A model generated the notes under the pieces. The model worked only from the letters and a program-made list of their open reading frames with translations, was not told the origin of the DNA and did no database searches. 64,000 nucleotides of DNA from positions 1 to 64,000 of IMG/VR virus record IMGVR_UViG_3300006108_000016, one strand, 5' to 3'. The stretch is from a virus. Positions 1 through 8,597 of this stretch are shown one piece after another; the stretch's first letter is position 1, and every line of letters starts with the position of its first letter. Made by a program: the position numbers and the translations under genes.

Positions 1-3
1 CAT
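1..3 (-). CDS. Start codon of the next gene (large terminase gp17 expected), cut by window edge
   Basis: The first three bases read as an ATG on the minus strand and overlap the TAA stop of the gp16 gene by one base (TAATG). This is the same junction used elsewhere in the block. T4 gene order (13-14-15-16-17) predicts the large terminase gp17 here. No coding sequence is visible, so the identity rests on gene order alone. Confidence 0.45.
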
Positions 4-416
4 TACACTTTACCTTTTAGCAACTTATTAAAGTCTGCTGTTGTACCTACAAAAACTGCTTTGTCAATAGTTGTTTGAGCCGCTTCTGATTTTGTACCGC
101 TAATTTCTCTCATCTGTTTCTGTATGCTTAGAAGTTCTTTGTTTGCCTCAGTCATATTTTTTAAAAGAGTACCGTAAACTTCAAACGCTCTTGGGTGCTG
201 ACTGTTTTTTGCAATGTTTAGAATTTCTTCCATTGCATCTTTACCTTGGTCTATGATATGTTGTAGATTATCTTTAGACTGCTGATATGCATCTTCTAAG
301 TCGTGTTTGAGTTCTTCAGTTGCAACAGGTACTTGTGGTTTTTCAACCTTAACAATTTCTGTTGCTTTAGGTTCAATATCAAATATTTCAGTCATGTTCT
401 TATCAAGTTTGTCCAT
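3..416 (-). CDS. gp16: Small terminase subunit, gp16-like
   Basis: A 137-residue, mostly helical and highly charged protein with no membrane segment. It follows gp13, gp14 and gp15 in the T4 order, which is the main reason for the call. T4 gp16 is 164 residues and forms the ring that recognises DNA and stimulates the gp17 packaging motor. Residues ~35-110 look like long amphipathic helices, matching the coiled-coil core of T4-type small terminases. The N-terminal 30 residues are acidic and Pro/Glu-rich. It lies three bases after gp15 and overlaps the next start codon, so the genes are probably translationally coupled. It acts in the cytoplasm at the prohead portal. Confidence 0.75.
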   Translation of the reverse strand: MDKLDKNMTEIFDIEPKATEIVKVEKPQVPVATEELKHDLEDAYQQSKDNLQHIIDQGKDAMEEILNIAKNSQHPRAFEVYGTLLKNMTEANKELLSIQKQMREISGTKSEAAQTTIDKAVFVGTTADFNKLLKGKV

Positions 417-418
417 AG

Positions 419-1402
419 CTATGGTCTTTCAGTTATTACAGTATTATATGTATAATTTGAGTTTGCTGTTGCTGTGTTAGGTGAAGGTGTAGTTACAGAA
501 TTTGCATATAAATGCGGTGTCAATGCAAATGATATGAAATTTCTTTTTGTGTTTGTGACTGCACCAATGATTGGTTGATTTGAAATGAAGTTGCCGGAAA
601 CATCAGAAGCAACTAAAGTATGTGTCGTGTTTGACCAGTTGACGGCAGTAGCAGTTGCGGTAGCGGTATTTAAAGAATACCCCTGATATACTTTTTCGCC
701 TGGTTGATAGTCGCCAAGACCCGAAGAAGACATCGTAAACTGTACATCTTCACCAAAAGTCGGATTGCTAAAAATGTTTGTGATTGATGTCGTAATAACA
801 TTTGCAGACGTTGTACCACCATAGATGAAACCTTTTACAGTAAAATTAAGAGTCCAGATAATCATTCTAGGGTCTGCATCTCTGTTGCCCTCATAGATTA
901 TTTCTTGGTCTGTTGAGTTTAAAATAATTGGTATCTCTTTTGTGATACCCATTTCAGGTATTAAGTTTAACTTAATCGTATAGTCTGGTGTGAAATACGG
1001 TAAAATATGCTCAATCATTTGAGTACCGTCTTCGATATTTCTTACATATATGTTTAATGAGAAATCAAAATCGTATGGTACAGGATTGTATTGAGTTGAC
1101 AAAGAAGAACCGTTTTGGGAAAAGTTCTTGATGTTTGTATTTTGTTTTCTGCTTGCATCATACTTGAACCCTGTCATCTCAAATGACATTCTTGGTAAAG
1201 TTAGTTGAACTTTTTTGTCAAGGTTAGGATCACCTTCTAGACGTTGAACGTATAATTCTTTCTGTGCATAAGCAATCGGTACAAGAAATCTTTGAGCCTC
1301 TGATTCATCCGGATTGTATCTGACAAGCGTAATGTTATTAAACAAGTTGCCAAAACCGACAACAAGTTTTCTGATTACTCTATTATAAAATACGTTTGCC
1401 AT
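419..1402 (-). CDS. gp15: Tail sheath stabiliser / tail terminator gp15
   Basis: A 327-residue protein whose N-terminal ~195 residues look like the T4 gp15 family: 'VFYNRVIRKLVVGFGNLF' start, a central 'LPRMSFEM' block, and a segment describing displacement from flat strand to 'WTLNFTVKGFIYG'. T4 gp15 (272 aa) forms the hexameric ring that caps the finished tail and stabilises the sheath before head joining. Residues ~210-327 are an added Thr/Asn/Ser-rich region that includes a small beta module (around 'NFISNQPIIGAV') also seen in gp14 and gp8 here. It overlaps gp14 by one base (TAATG). Gene order 13-14-15-16 strongly supports the call. Confidence 0.9.
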   Translation of the reverse strand: MANVFYNRVIRKLVVGFGNLFNNITLVRYNPDESEAQRFLVPIAYAQKELYVQRLEGDPNLDKKVQLTLPRMSFEMTGFKYDASRKQNTNIKNFSQNGSSLSTQYNPVPYDFDFSLNIYVRNIEDGTQMIEHILPYFTPDYTIKLNLIPEMGITKEIPIILNSTDQEIIYEGNRDADPRMIIWTLNFTVKGFIYGGTTSANVITTSITNIFSNPTFGEDVQFTMSSSGLGDYQPGEKVYQGYSLNTATATATAVNWSNTTHTLVASDVSGNFISNQPIIGAVTNTKRNFISFALTPHLYANSVTTPSPNTATANSNYTYNTVITERP

Positions 1403-2289
1403 TATATACTACCAAAAGGATTTGATTCTGAGAAGTCGATAATAGTATTTGCGTTGCTTAGAATCAACTCATTATCATATACTTCTGTCTCTGTATTGTT
1501 TTGCATCTCATCATAAGTTGTGATGCTGTATGATGCATTACTTGTTTGACCTCTCACATTAGAACCAGATGTAAACTCACCAAAAATATTACTTACAGTC
1601 AACACGTTAGCACTTGGCACCCATTCTTGTACTGTACCATATGCAAAAGCGTTTAACAATGTATTGTCGAGTGACTGGAATGCAATTTCTTGATGTTGAT
1701 AAGTTCCGTTACCAGTGCTAATATTGACATCAAGGTCAATTGTATAACCAGATTGTGCAACAATAGAATCGACATCTGGTGCACCAGTCTGCAAAACTTC
1801 TTGTGAGTATTTGAATTTTTCCATTTCTAGTTCATAGAAATAAGGATACTTTCTACCCAACATAAAGAAGTCTTTTGTTTGATTGACAAATTTGATTTCA
1901 TAGAGTTCACCGGTACCGTTTAAAAATGGTATATAAACCAAGTCACCTTCACGAGGTCTGTTGTAAGTATTTTGTGGTACTCTTTCGTTGAATGAACGTC
2001 TTGAAACCAGAACTGTCACATTGTTTTTAATTTCTAAGCCAAACTTAGAAAAGAATTCTCTTTCACCGCCGTACTCTGTTGAGTTTTGAAGATACATCTC
2101 AACTGTAAATGCAGAGTTGAATTGTTTTACTGGGTCTTCACCGTATAGTAAATCTCTTGCTTGGTCGTTGTTGTTGGGTAAATACTGAGCATCAAAGCCC
2201 ATTGTTTTAATTGACTCAACGATTAAATCTTCAATAACTCTTTGTTCACCAATCGAGCCGTAGTTATTGAAGTAATGATTAGTTGCCAT
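1402..2289 (-). CDS. gp14: Neck protein gp14
   Basis: A 295-residue protein recognisable as T4 gp14 from the start 'MATNHYFNNYGSIGEQRVI', the 'EFFSKFGLEIKNNVTVLVSRRSF' region, and 'RPREGDLVYIPFLNGTGELYEIKFV'. T4 gp14 (256 aa) joins with gp13 to form the neck that seals the filled head and docks the tail. Residues ~205-250 hold an extra small beta module ('GTVQEWVPSANVLTV', then 'GEFTSGSNVRGQTSNA') repeated in gp15 and gp8 in this window. It lies between gp13 (one base away) and gp15 (one-base overlap). Function follows from the family and order; the module's role is unknown. Confidence 0.92.
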   Translation of the reverse strand: MATNHYFNNYGSIGEQRVIEDLIVESIKTMGFDAQYLPNNNDQARDLLYGEDPVKQFNSAFTVEMYLQNSTEYGGEREFFSKFGLEIKNNVTVLVSRRSFNERVPQNTYNRPREGDLVYIPFLNGTGELYEIKFVNQTKDFFMLGRKYPYFYELEMEKFKYSQEVLQTGAPDVDSIVAQSGYTIDLDVNISTGNGTYQHQEIAFQSLDNTLLNAFAYGTVQEWVPSANVLTVSNIFGEFTSGSNVRGQTSNASYSITTYDEMQNNTETEVYDNELILSNANTIIDFSESNPFGSI

Positions 2290-2290
2290 G

Positions 2291-3061
2291 TTAATTCATA
2301 AACCATTCTAACGGTGCACCATATTCATTCTGCATTTGTTCTTGTAGATACTTAATTTCATTGTCAGCATCTTCTTGAATCTTTTGTCCGTCTAGTTTAA
2401 CACCACCAGGTAATTGAAGACCTGAGAATTTAGCAAGATTATTACCCCATTGTTTTTTAATTAATGCTGTTGCATATAGTTTTAACCAACGGTCGTCCCA
2501 AACTTTATTATATTGGTCTGGATTAATAATTGCATATGCTTCTGCAACAATAACTTCACCTGCAGGAGCTTCTTCGTTACCCCATGCTTGGTCAATATAA
2601 AGACGTTGCATGTGTCTGTTAAAACGAATTGGTATTTCACCAGTGAACATAAGTTCTAGTGAACGAAGGTGCTGTTGTGTTAATGTGAAGTTAACGTATG
2701 AAGCTGATGTGAAATCGTACAGTTCATTTAAACGTAATTGGTATCTTAAGTCAAACATATTGACGTTTGCCTGTGAATCTGTATACGGAAAGATTCTTGA
2801 AACACCAATAATTTGAACTGAATTGTTATTTGAATCTACCGCATTTGAACAATCTAGATATTGATTAGCAATATCAGTAGAATCAATTTGTTTAATCCAA
2901 TAACATTTTTGAATACCATCATAGTGATAATCTTGCCAATATTGAAGAGCATCGTCAATACGGTCTTGTATTTGGTCTGGGTCAACGTTAATTTCAATTA
3001 CAGGTGCACCAAGCCTACGTAAGCAATAGTTAGTAAAATCGGTTCTGTTTTGCACTTGCAT
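2291..3061 (-). CDS. gp13: Neck protein gp13
   Basis: A 256-residue neck protein. Diagnostic stretches are 'RTDFTNYCLRRLGAPVIEIN', 'QIQDRIDDALQYWQDYHYDG', and the C-terminal 'KLYATALIKKQWGNNLAKF' through 'GGVKLDGQKIQEDA', all typical of T4-like gp13. T4 gp13 is 309 aa and acts with gp14 as the head-completion or neck ring after packaging. The ATG at 3061 is chosen because a strong Shine-Dalgarno AAGGAG lies just upstream and a late-promoter box sits 22 bases further back. This is the first gene of the neck/packaging module. Confidence 0.92.
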   Translation of the reverse strand: MQVQNRTDFTNYCLRRLGAPVIEINVDPDQIQDRIDDALQYWQDYHYDGIQKCYWIKQIDSTDIANQYLDCSNAVDSNNNSVQIIGVSRIFPYTDSQANVNMFDLRYQLRLNELYDFTSASYVNFTLTQQHLRSLELMFTGEIPIRFNRHMQRLYIDQAWGNEEAPAGEVIVAEAYAIINPDQYNKVWDDRWLKLYATALIKKQWGNNLAKFSGLQLPGGVKLDGQKIQEDADNEIKYLQEQMQNEYGAPLEWFMN

Positions 3062-3083
3062 TTAATTAATCTCCTTGTTCTGG

Positions 3084-3091
3084 TATTTAGT
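3084..3091 (-). promoter_or_regulatory. Late-promoter-like box ACTAAATA before gp13
   Basis: On the minus strand ACTAAATA lies 22 bases upstream of the gp13 ATG and touches the stop codon of the glycine-rich adhesin gene. It resembles the T4 late -10 element TATAAATA, and its spacing matches the other boxes in this window. AAGGAG sits between box and ATG. Confidence 0.55.
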
Positions 3092-4203
3092 TAAGCAGTA
3101 TAAGTACCAGAACTCGTAAACTTAAACCATGTATTTCCAGCACCATCAGGTCCACTTGTAAATACGCTTGGCGGACCAGCAGTTCCAGCTAATGGAGTTG
3201 GAACAGAAACATACACTACACCAGAACCTCCTGCACCACCTATACTAGGAGTTATAGGTGCTCTACATGAGCCTGCACCACCTCCACCTCCAGTATTAGT
3301 ACCGCCATTTTGTCCTGGTAATGGTGTCGGACTTCCCAATCTTGGGTATGCACATCCATAACCTGAACCATTACCACCACCTCCAGGACCACCAGGGCCT
3401 CCTACGAAACCGTTAGGTGGTTGAGTTGCACCATAACGTCCACCAGCACCTCCACCACCAGCTACGATGAAAGGACTTCCTGTTATTGAAACGGTCAGAC
3501 CGGAACCACCTGCACTCCCTGGTGTTGGAAATTGTGGAGTTCCTGTAAATGTTCTTGTTGATCCTGATGATGAAGCACCACCACCTCCACCATTATAATT
3601 ACCACCTGGATTACCGTAATTGGTCCAAACTATAGCAGGTCCGGATGGTGTTGGTTGTCCTGGTTGAGTACCTGAACCGCCTTGGTTGTTCGCATAAGGG
3701 AATGGTGCAACACCTGTTGGAGGACCAGTAGGTCCACCACCACCGCCACCTGAACCACCTGGTGCTACACAACCCCCTGTAGGAGCTGGTATGTAACAAC
3801 TATAACCTTTACCACCACCTCCACCTATTGCTGTAACACAAAATGCACTTGAGTTAACGCCTCGGAAAGTATAAGCATAACATATGGTTGTTGGATAAAC
3901 AGGTGCGGCACCTCCACCACCAACTGTTATTGCGTAGGGTGTTCCTTTTGATGCGGCCGCTACTGCACCAACAATAACACCACCACCTCCACCACCACCA
4001 GTCCAACGTTGTGCACCAGAACCACCACCCGCAACAATCACAAACGTTAATGGAACACCTACAGGACCGGTACTTCCACTGGGACCGCCAGGATATGCTG
4101 TTGATGTATTATTGATACAAGATGCTGATAATCTGCTTTTACTTGAATCGGCTAAGTTGGCAACATTTTTTGTGCTGAGTCTTTTTGTTTTAATAACTGC
4201 CAT
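3091..4203 (-). CDS. Glycine-island adhesin A (370 aa)
   Basis: A 370-residue protein made of polyglycine islands separated by variable loops. After a short basic N-terminus ('MAVIKTKRLSTKNVANLAD') comes 'FVIVAGGGSG', a hallmark of glycine-rich phage tail tips, then many GGGGG runs. Loops carry about seven cysteines (e.g. 'TICYAY', 'YSCYIPAPTGGCVAP', 'YGCAYP', 'GSCRAP'). The C-terminus 'GNTWFKFTSSGTY' is nearly identical to that of another glycine-rich protein 23 kb away. Architecture resembles T-even gp38 receptor adhesins, where glycine islands form a polyglycine-II core and loops choose the receptor. The homology itself is inferred. It is preceded by a ~107-aa beta protein, as in the other adhesin cassettes, and is the last gene of its module. 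Confidence 0.7.
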   Translation of the reverse strand: MAVIKTKRLSTKNVANLADSSKSRLSASCINNTSTAYPGGPSGSTGPVGVPLTFVIVAGGGSGAQRWTGGGGGGGVIVGAVAAASKGTPYAITVGGGGAAPVYPTTICYAYTFRGVNSSAFCVTAIGGGGGKGYSCYIPAPTGGCVAPGGSGGGGGGPTGPPTGVAPFPYANNQGGSGTQPGQPTPSGPAIVWTNYGNPGGNYNGGGGGASSSGSTRTFTGTPQFPTPGSAGGSGLTVSITGSPFIVAGGGGAGGRYGATQPPNGFVGGPGGPGGGGNGSGYGCAYPRLGSPTPLPGQNGGTNTGGGGGAGSCRAPITPSIGGAGGSGVVYVSVPTPLAGTAGPPSVFTSGPDGAGNTWFKFTSSGTYTA

Positions 4204-4218
4204 AACAATGCACCTTTG

Positions 4219-4542
4219 TTATGATATTTCGCAACCAAATACTGAGAATGAAACAGATGAATTATTAGCATAACATACAATAGCATCATTTGCACCCATT
4301 GTAATACCTGGTGTTAATGTCATTGTATCGTTTGCTGGCACGTTTGCACTATAAGCAATATAGTTTTTTGTTGAAAGTGTTTGTCCGTTAGGTACAACAC
4401 CTAATTGATAAGTAGCGAGAGAAGCACCTTGGTTTGCAATTAGAATTGATGAAATAATAGTATTCGCACCAGTCGATACCGCATACAATGTGGTATTTGT
4501 TGTTCCTGGTACTGCTTGACCTAAAACTCTATATGATAACAT
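4219..4542 (-). CDS. Small beta protein of the adhesin cassettes, copy 4 (107 aa)
   Basis: A 107-residue, beta-rich protein with no signal or membrane segment. It belongs to a family with three other members in this window (109, 109 and 116 aa). Shared pattern: short start 'YRVLGQ', a 'TLYAV' strand, 'ISSILIANQ', 'YIAYSANVPANDTMTLTPGI', a 'GANDAI' turn and the C-terminal 'FSVFGCEIS', equivalent to 'FGSEIT/FGSELS' in its paralogs. Each member sits directly upstream of a large adhesin gene, here the 370-aa glycine-rich protein. It may be a virion decoration, trimer cap or assembly factor for that adhesin. The fold (beta-sandwich) and role are inferred; I do not recognise a named family. Confidence 0.7.
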   Translation of the reverse strand: MLSYRVLGQAVPGTTNTTLYAVSTGANTIISSILIANQGASLATYQLGVVPNGQTLSTKNYIAYSANVPANDTMTLTPGITMGANDAIVCYANNSSVSFSVFGCEIS

Positions 4543-4551
4543 GAGTTGTTC

Positions 4552-4899
4552 CTACAAAAACGATAGTAAAAATGGATGAGGTATCTGAGACTCAACCCTT
4601 GTTGTTCCTACAAATACGTTTGAGCCTGTCGAAATATTAATTGAACCAGTGTATAAATTCGATGTAACATTCATAGTAACCGCATTTAATGTGACTGCAT
4701 TTAATGTAAATGCATTGAGTGTTAAAGTCGAAAGCACATTCATCGTTACTACATTTGTTGAAGGATTAAATGTTAATGAAGTAGCCGCAAACTCATAACT
4801 TGTTTTACCACCAACTTGCGTTGATGGTTGAACAGACATGTAAAAGGTAGTATTCTCAGATACTACCGGTAATACTGGAAGTTGTGCGGCTGTTTGCAT
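4552..4899 (-). CDS. Small adaptor-like tail protein (115 aa)
   Basis: A 115-residue Thr/Asn/Val-rich protein with short strand repeats 'TLNAFTLNAVTLNAVTMNV' and a tail 'TRVESQIPHPFLLSFL'. The C-terminus resembles those of the 183-aa and 533-aa proteins in the window ('QQNSFNPFFLAGM', 'QQNTIHPLMFVGL'). All three lie immediately upstream of a ~109-aa beta protein, which suggests the same structural slot. It starts one base before the end of the 1044-aa gene (ATG overlaps stop), so coupled translation is likely. No family is recognised; a fibre connector is an inference. Confidence 0.6.
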   Translation of the reverse strand: MQTAAQLPVLPVVSENTTFYMSVQPSTQVGGKTSYEFAATSLTFNPSTNVVTMNVLSTLTLNAFTLNAVTLNAVTMNVTSNLYTGSINISTGSNVFVGTTRVESQIPHPFLLSFL

Positions 4900-7800
4900 T
4901 ACGCTTGAGCTTCAGTCCATGAATAACGAGCTAAGATACTTGCAAGGTTCGTTGATGATACGTTCGTAGCAACAAGTGTCAATACGTCAGGTCCGTCAGG
5001 ATAGATACCGACACCAGTATTTGCAACACCACCAGATTGAATACTTGTACCAAGTGAAAGCAATTGTGTCAAATCGTTTTGAGTTGAACCGAATGTTCCT
5101 AAGTTGTTATTCAAGAAGAATCCGAAAACTGTTTCACCACCAGATACTGTTGTATTCTGTGCATGGAAAACATATTGAGACAAACTAGAACCACCAACGT
5201 TTTGCCATTGTGCTGTTGTATTTGAAACGCTACCGTTCAATACAAGAGTCATCAAACAAGCACCGTTAGAATAGGCATCAAGTTCAAATGGTAATTGTTG
5301 CATACGATTAACAATCTCACGAACACCAAGAGCAGAAGCTGGTATACCGTTTGATGCAGAAGGCGCAACACGGAAACTCCAAAGAGCCATTGTGTTAGCG
5401 GCACCACCGGCTGGATAAATTGTTAAAGGTGTTTGCATACCTTTTGAGAAAATGAACGATTTATCTGGTGTGAAACCGCCATCCATAATTGCTGAAGTAC
5501 CCCAATGGTTAATCTCAGGTCCGTATAATGGCGCATGTAACTCAACAGCAGTTGGAACTACAGCACCTTGATTGTTACCAGTGTATGTTAATGAGTTAGC
5601 ACCAGTTGCAGACAATACAACAACTGTTTGTGCAATGTTTGCTAATGGTGGAATAATAACTGCCGAGTTACCAGAAGCAGTTGGTGCTTGATTCAACACA
5701 ATATATGTGTTTGCAACAATGTTCTGAATAAACGTTTGTGGTGCAATGTTAGGACCAAACACGTACATACCGTTTGACAAACCATATGTTGTGTTACTTG
5801 CAGGTATAGTTACAATATTATTACCAGCAACTGTTGTTACATACAATGTATTACCAGTGTTACCCGTTTGATAAGCGGCACCACGTTGAGCGCCTGTTAA
5901 CTGTGCGGCACCGTTTGAAAGTGCTGTGATACCTGTATACGCAAAGTATTCAGTATTAGAGGTATTTCTAATTACTGCTACTCCGGTATTTGGCCATCCA
6001 GTTGCATTAGATATCGTAATTGTTGTATCTGTTGGTGCAACGTTTGCTGTTAGAACAGAAGTCTTAGAGAAAGAATTAGTTTCATAACGACCAGGTAAGT
6101 TACCTGAACGCATGTAAGCAAGATAGTTAACGTTATTATTAATTACTTTATGTGCATATATTACGTTACCATCAGGTCCACGAACACCCCAACGTTGAAA
6201 ACCAGCACCGTACCATGAATAGTCGATGTAGAACATTTGGTCTTTTGTCAAGTCAATCTTATAACCTGAAGGACCTGTTCCATCTAATCTATCAATGTTA
6301 AACTGTGAAACTGGTGTTTTAACGTCTTGAACTTTACTAATAACAGCAGAGTTGACGTTCTGAGTACCACGTAGTGTTGGTACAACTGTCAATACAGAGT
6401 CTGTAAGAATGTTGTGTACACGGTGTGGCATACCTTTGATTACAATAAAATCATTAGGTTGTAACTGCTTAGTAAAGATTGTATTGTTACCGTTTAATGT
6501 ATTTGAACCAGCATTAATCCAAGTGTTACCGGAAATCTGATAAACCGCATTTCGTCTTACTGCATATAATTGAGAACCGTCATATTCAAAGAACATGCCG
6601 TTTTGGTCATCGAAGATACCGATACGATTTGAAGAACCATACCATGTTGTTGCAGAACAAACATAGTTACCAGATGCAGGTGAATTTGCTGGTACAGAGT
6701 TTGCTGTATATGTGAACTGATATGGGTTCAATACGTTTGTGATTGCAAAGTTACCGTTATATGCCGCTTCGTTACAACCAGCGATTTGAATACCGATTGA
6801 AGCAGAAATATTGTGTGGGTCTTTTGTTGTAACTGTAACTGTTGTACCGCTTGATGTGATACCGTCTAAGTTAAACTGTGGTTGCAATGTTGTACCAGTT
6901 GACAACTGAATACCCTTACCAGATTGATAACGGAAATACTTACGTGTCTGACGAATAAACTGCTGATTGTGTGAACCAGAGTTTGTAGAGAAACGAATAC
7001 CACCGTCAAATGAACGATGTACTAGAGTACCGACTGGTCTTGCATATAAAGATGCACCTGATACTGTCATTGTACCAGAAGGTATTGAAGATGCGTTACA
7101 TTGATATACGAAGTTGTATGGGTTAATAATTGTTGAAACAACCCATGAACCGTTTGGTGGGTTTGTTCCTGTCACACCAGTAACTGCAATTTCATTACCA
7201 GGCATAAAGCCGTGAGCATTTGCTGTAGTTACAAATACGTTTTGACCAGAAGTTGTCATACCTGCAATTGTGATTGCAGAGTTTGTAAATGCATAACCTT
7301 GATAACCAATTGTTACGTTTTGATTATAAATCGTACCTGTTGTACCAGTATAATAGAATTTACCAGTATATGAGAATGTGTTAGCGGCACCTGAAGCGTT
7401 TGTGTTTGTCAGGTTGTTGTTTGAATCTACAACATAGTTACCGTCAGCACCAGCGTACAATGAATCTAAAATTGTGATTGGTGTTCCAACTGCTGGTGGT
7501 GTTGAACCTGTTGTATTTGCTGTGAAACTTCTTGAGCCGTTAACTGCTTGTAAGTCGATTAAGTTTAGGTTACCTGTTGAAGTAATATAATATGAAAACG
7601 GTCTCATATTGGTACGAGAAAGAGATTCCCACTTAGTCGCTTGTGTTGAATACTCAAAGTCGGTATCAATCAAAGACTGTGGTGTTGAAACTCTTAGTTT
7701 GTTAACTGGATCTAATAGAGTCTCAGAAGGCTGAAATGACTCATTGTATTCGTCAACTACAATACTTAACTTATCTGTAGCAGATAGTGCTGTCGTATTA

Positions 7801-8033
7801 TACGCTAAAGAAACAGTCGTAACGGTCGCATTAGGATAATTACCAGTCGTATCAAGACCGATAGTGTATGCAGTTGTAGTTAAGTTAGGGTCTGAGAAGT
7901 TAAAAATAACCTGATTTGTTGTCAAGTCAGTAATTAAAACTAGACGTTCTTTAGGTACAACGTGCGGTATAATAATCGTTCTAGATGATGGTATGAACGT
8001 GTAGTACGTATCAAGGATGACTTTTCTTGCCAT
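4899..8033 (-). CDS. Conserved virion structural protein (1044 aa)
   Basis: A 1044-residue protein starting 'MARKVILDTYYTFIPSSRTI', followed by 'PHVVPKERLVLITDLTTN' and 'ETLLDPVNKLRVSTPQSLID'. This start is familiar from large structural proteins of T4-like phages of marine bacteria. Residues ~235-440 contain two copies of a beta module with the pattern T-x-G-x-x-V-x-V-T-T ... H-G ... NG-x-(W/F)-x-V ... (Y/F)-x-F-x-Y. The second half has a sandwich-rich segment with 'ALGVREIVNRMQQLPFELDAY'. No enzyme motif is seen. It begins its own promoter module and is probably part of the baseplate rim or fibre base. ATG at 8033 has GGAG upstream. The exact role is unknown. Confidence 0.72.
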   Translation of the reverse strand: MARKVILDTYYTFIPSSRTIIIPHVVPKERLVLITDLTTNQVIFNFSDPNLTTTAYTIGLDTTGNYPNATVTTVSLAYNTTALSATDKLSIVVDEYNESFQPSETLLDPVNKLRVSTPQSLIDTDFEYSTQATKWESLSRTNMRPFSYYITSTGNLNLIDLQAVNGSRSFTANTTGSTPPAVGTPITILDSLYAGADGNYVVDSNNNLTNTNASGAANTFSYTGKFYYTGTTGTIYNQNVTIGYQGYAFTNSAITIAGMTTSGQNVFVTTANAHGFMPGNEIAVTGVTGTNPPNGSWVVSTIINPYNFVYQCNASSIPSGTMTVSGASLYARPVGTLVHRSFDGGIRFSTNSGSHNQQFIRQTRKYFRYQSGKGIQLSTGTTLQPQFNLDGITSSGTTVTVTTKDPHNISASIGIQIAGCNEAAYNGNFAITNVLNPYQFTYTANSVPANSPASGNYVCSATTWYGSSNRIGIFDDQNGMFFEYDGSQLYAVRRNAVYQISGNTWINAGSNTLNGNNTIFTKQLQPNDFIVIKGMPHRVHNILTDSVLTVVPTLRGTQNVNSAVISKVQDVKTPVSQFNIDRLDGTGPSGYKIDLTKDQMFYIDYSWYGAGFQRWGVRGPDGNVIYAHKVINNNVNYLAYMRSGNLPGRYETNSFSKTSVLTANVAPTDTTITISNATGWPNTGVAVIRNTSNTEYFAYTGITALSNGAAQLTGAQRGAAYQTGNTGNTLYVTTVAGNNIVTIPASNTTYGLSNGMYVFGPNIAPQTFIQNIVANTYIVLNQAPTASGNSAVIIPPLANIAQTVVVLSATGANSLTYTGNNQGAVVPTAVELHAPLYGPEINHWGTSAIMDGGFTPDKSFIFSKGMQTPLTIYPAGGAANTMALWSFRVAPSASNGIPASALGVREIVNRMQQLPFELDAYSNGACLMTLVLNGSVSNTTAQWQNVGGSSLSQYVFHAQNTTVSGGETVFGFFLNNNLGTFGSTQNDLTQLLSLGTSIQSGGVANTGVGIYPDGPDVLTLVATNVSSTNLASILARYSWTEAQA

Positions 8034-8075
8034 TATTAGTTTCTCCAGTTATTCGGATGTTTGGTAACAATCATA

Positions 8076-8083
8076 TATTTATC
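8076..8083 (-). promoter_or_regulatory. Late-promoter-like box GATAAATA before the 1044-aa gene
   Basis: Minus-strand GATAAATA in a 54-base intergenic gap, 42 bases upstream of the ATG at 8033. GGAG lies close to the ATG. The match to the T4 late element is seven of eight; the spacing is longer than for the other boxes. Confidence 0.55.
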
Positions 8084-8087
8084 TATC

Positions 8088-8594
8088 TTAAAAACCCATT
8101 ACTACGTCAAGCGGCTTGAATGGGTACGTCTTTATTGAGGTTTGAGGTGAACCTAGAACCGTTCTCACTAAAATCTGTGAATCTGCCGGTACTGAATCGG
8201 CAAACTTAAGGTATCCGTTAGTTGTTGGGTTACCTGAAAGGTCAATTGTGTAACCTTTTGAACCTGTAAGTATATTTGCTAACCATACTGTGTCGTATTT
8301 GTAGTCGAAAGCAGGCTGTAATATACCATTAACAGTTACTGAAATAGTAAAAGGTGAGTTACAAGTCACAGGTGAACCATTCCATCTCAAAGGAAATGTA
8401 TTTGTGAAACCGTCAGTTAGATATGAAACGTCATCAAAATCAAATATGTTTGTGAAGTTTGTCAGTTGCGTTGAGGTGTAAATATTCGCAACGTTTTGTG
8501 TCTTCTTCCAAGCATTAAAGTTTGAGTTGTAGGTATACAGTACACCATTGAGTGATGCTTGTTGACCGTTTGTTGGGTTTGTTGGAAATGCCAT
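8088..8594 (-). CDS. Tail-fibre-type adaptor protein with 'NGQ' N-terminus (168 aa)
   Basis: A 168-residue protein beginning 'MAFPTNPTNGQQASLNGVLY', a motif shared with the 183-aa and 110-aa proteins of this window ('FP..PTNGQ.A.VNG..Y.YNS....W'). The rest is beta-rich, with 'IFDFDDVSYLTDGFTNTFPL', 'ILQPAFDYKYDT' and 'QILVRTVLGSP', common in phage structural proteins that describe a deformable beta surface. It is the last gene of the module that also contains the 305-aa glycine-rich adhesin. No catalytic motif is visible. It is probably a minor fibre or baseplate component; its precise place is not known. Confidence 0.65.
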   Translation of the reverse strand: MAFPTNPTNGQQASLNGVLYTYNSNFNAWKKTQNVANIYTSTQLTNFTNIFDFDDVSYLTDGFTNTFPLRWNGSPVTCNSPFTISVTVNGILQPAFDYKYDTVWLANILTGSKGYTIDLSGNPTTNGYLKFADSVPADSQILVRTVLGSPQTSIKTYPFKPLDVVMGF

Positions 8595-8597
8595 TTA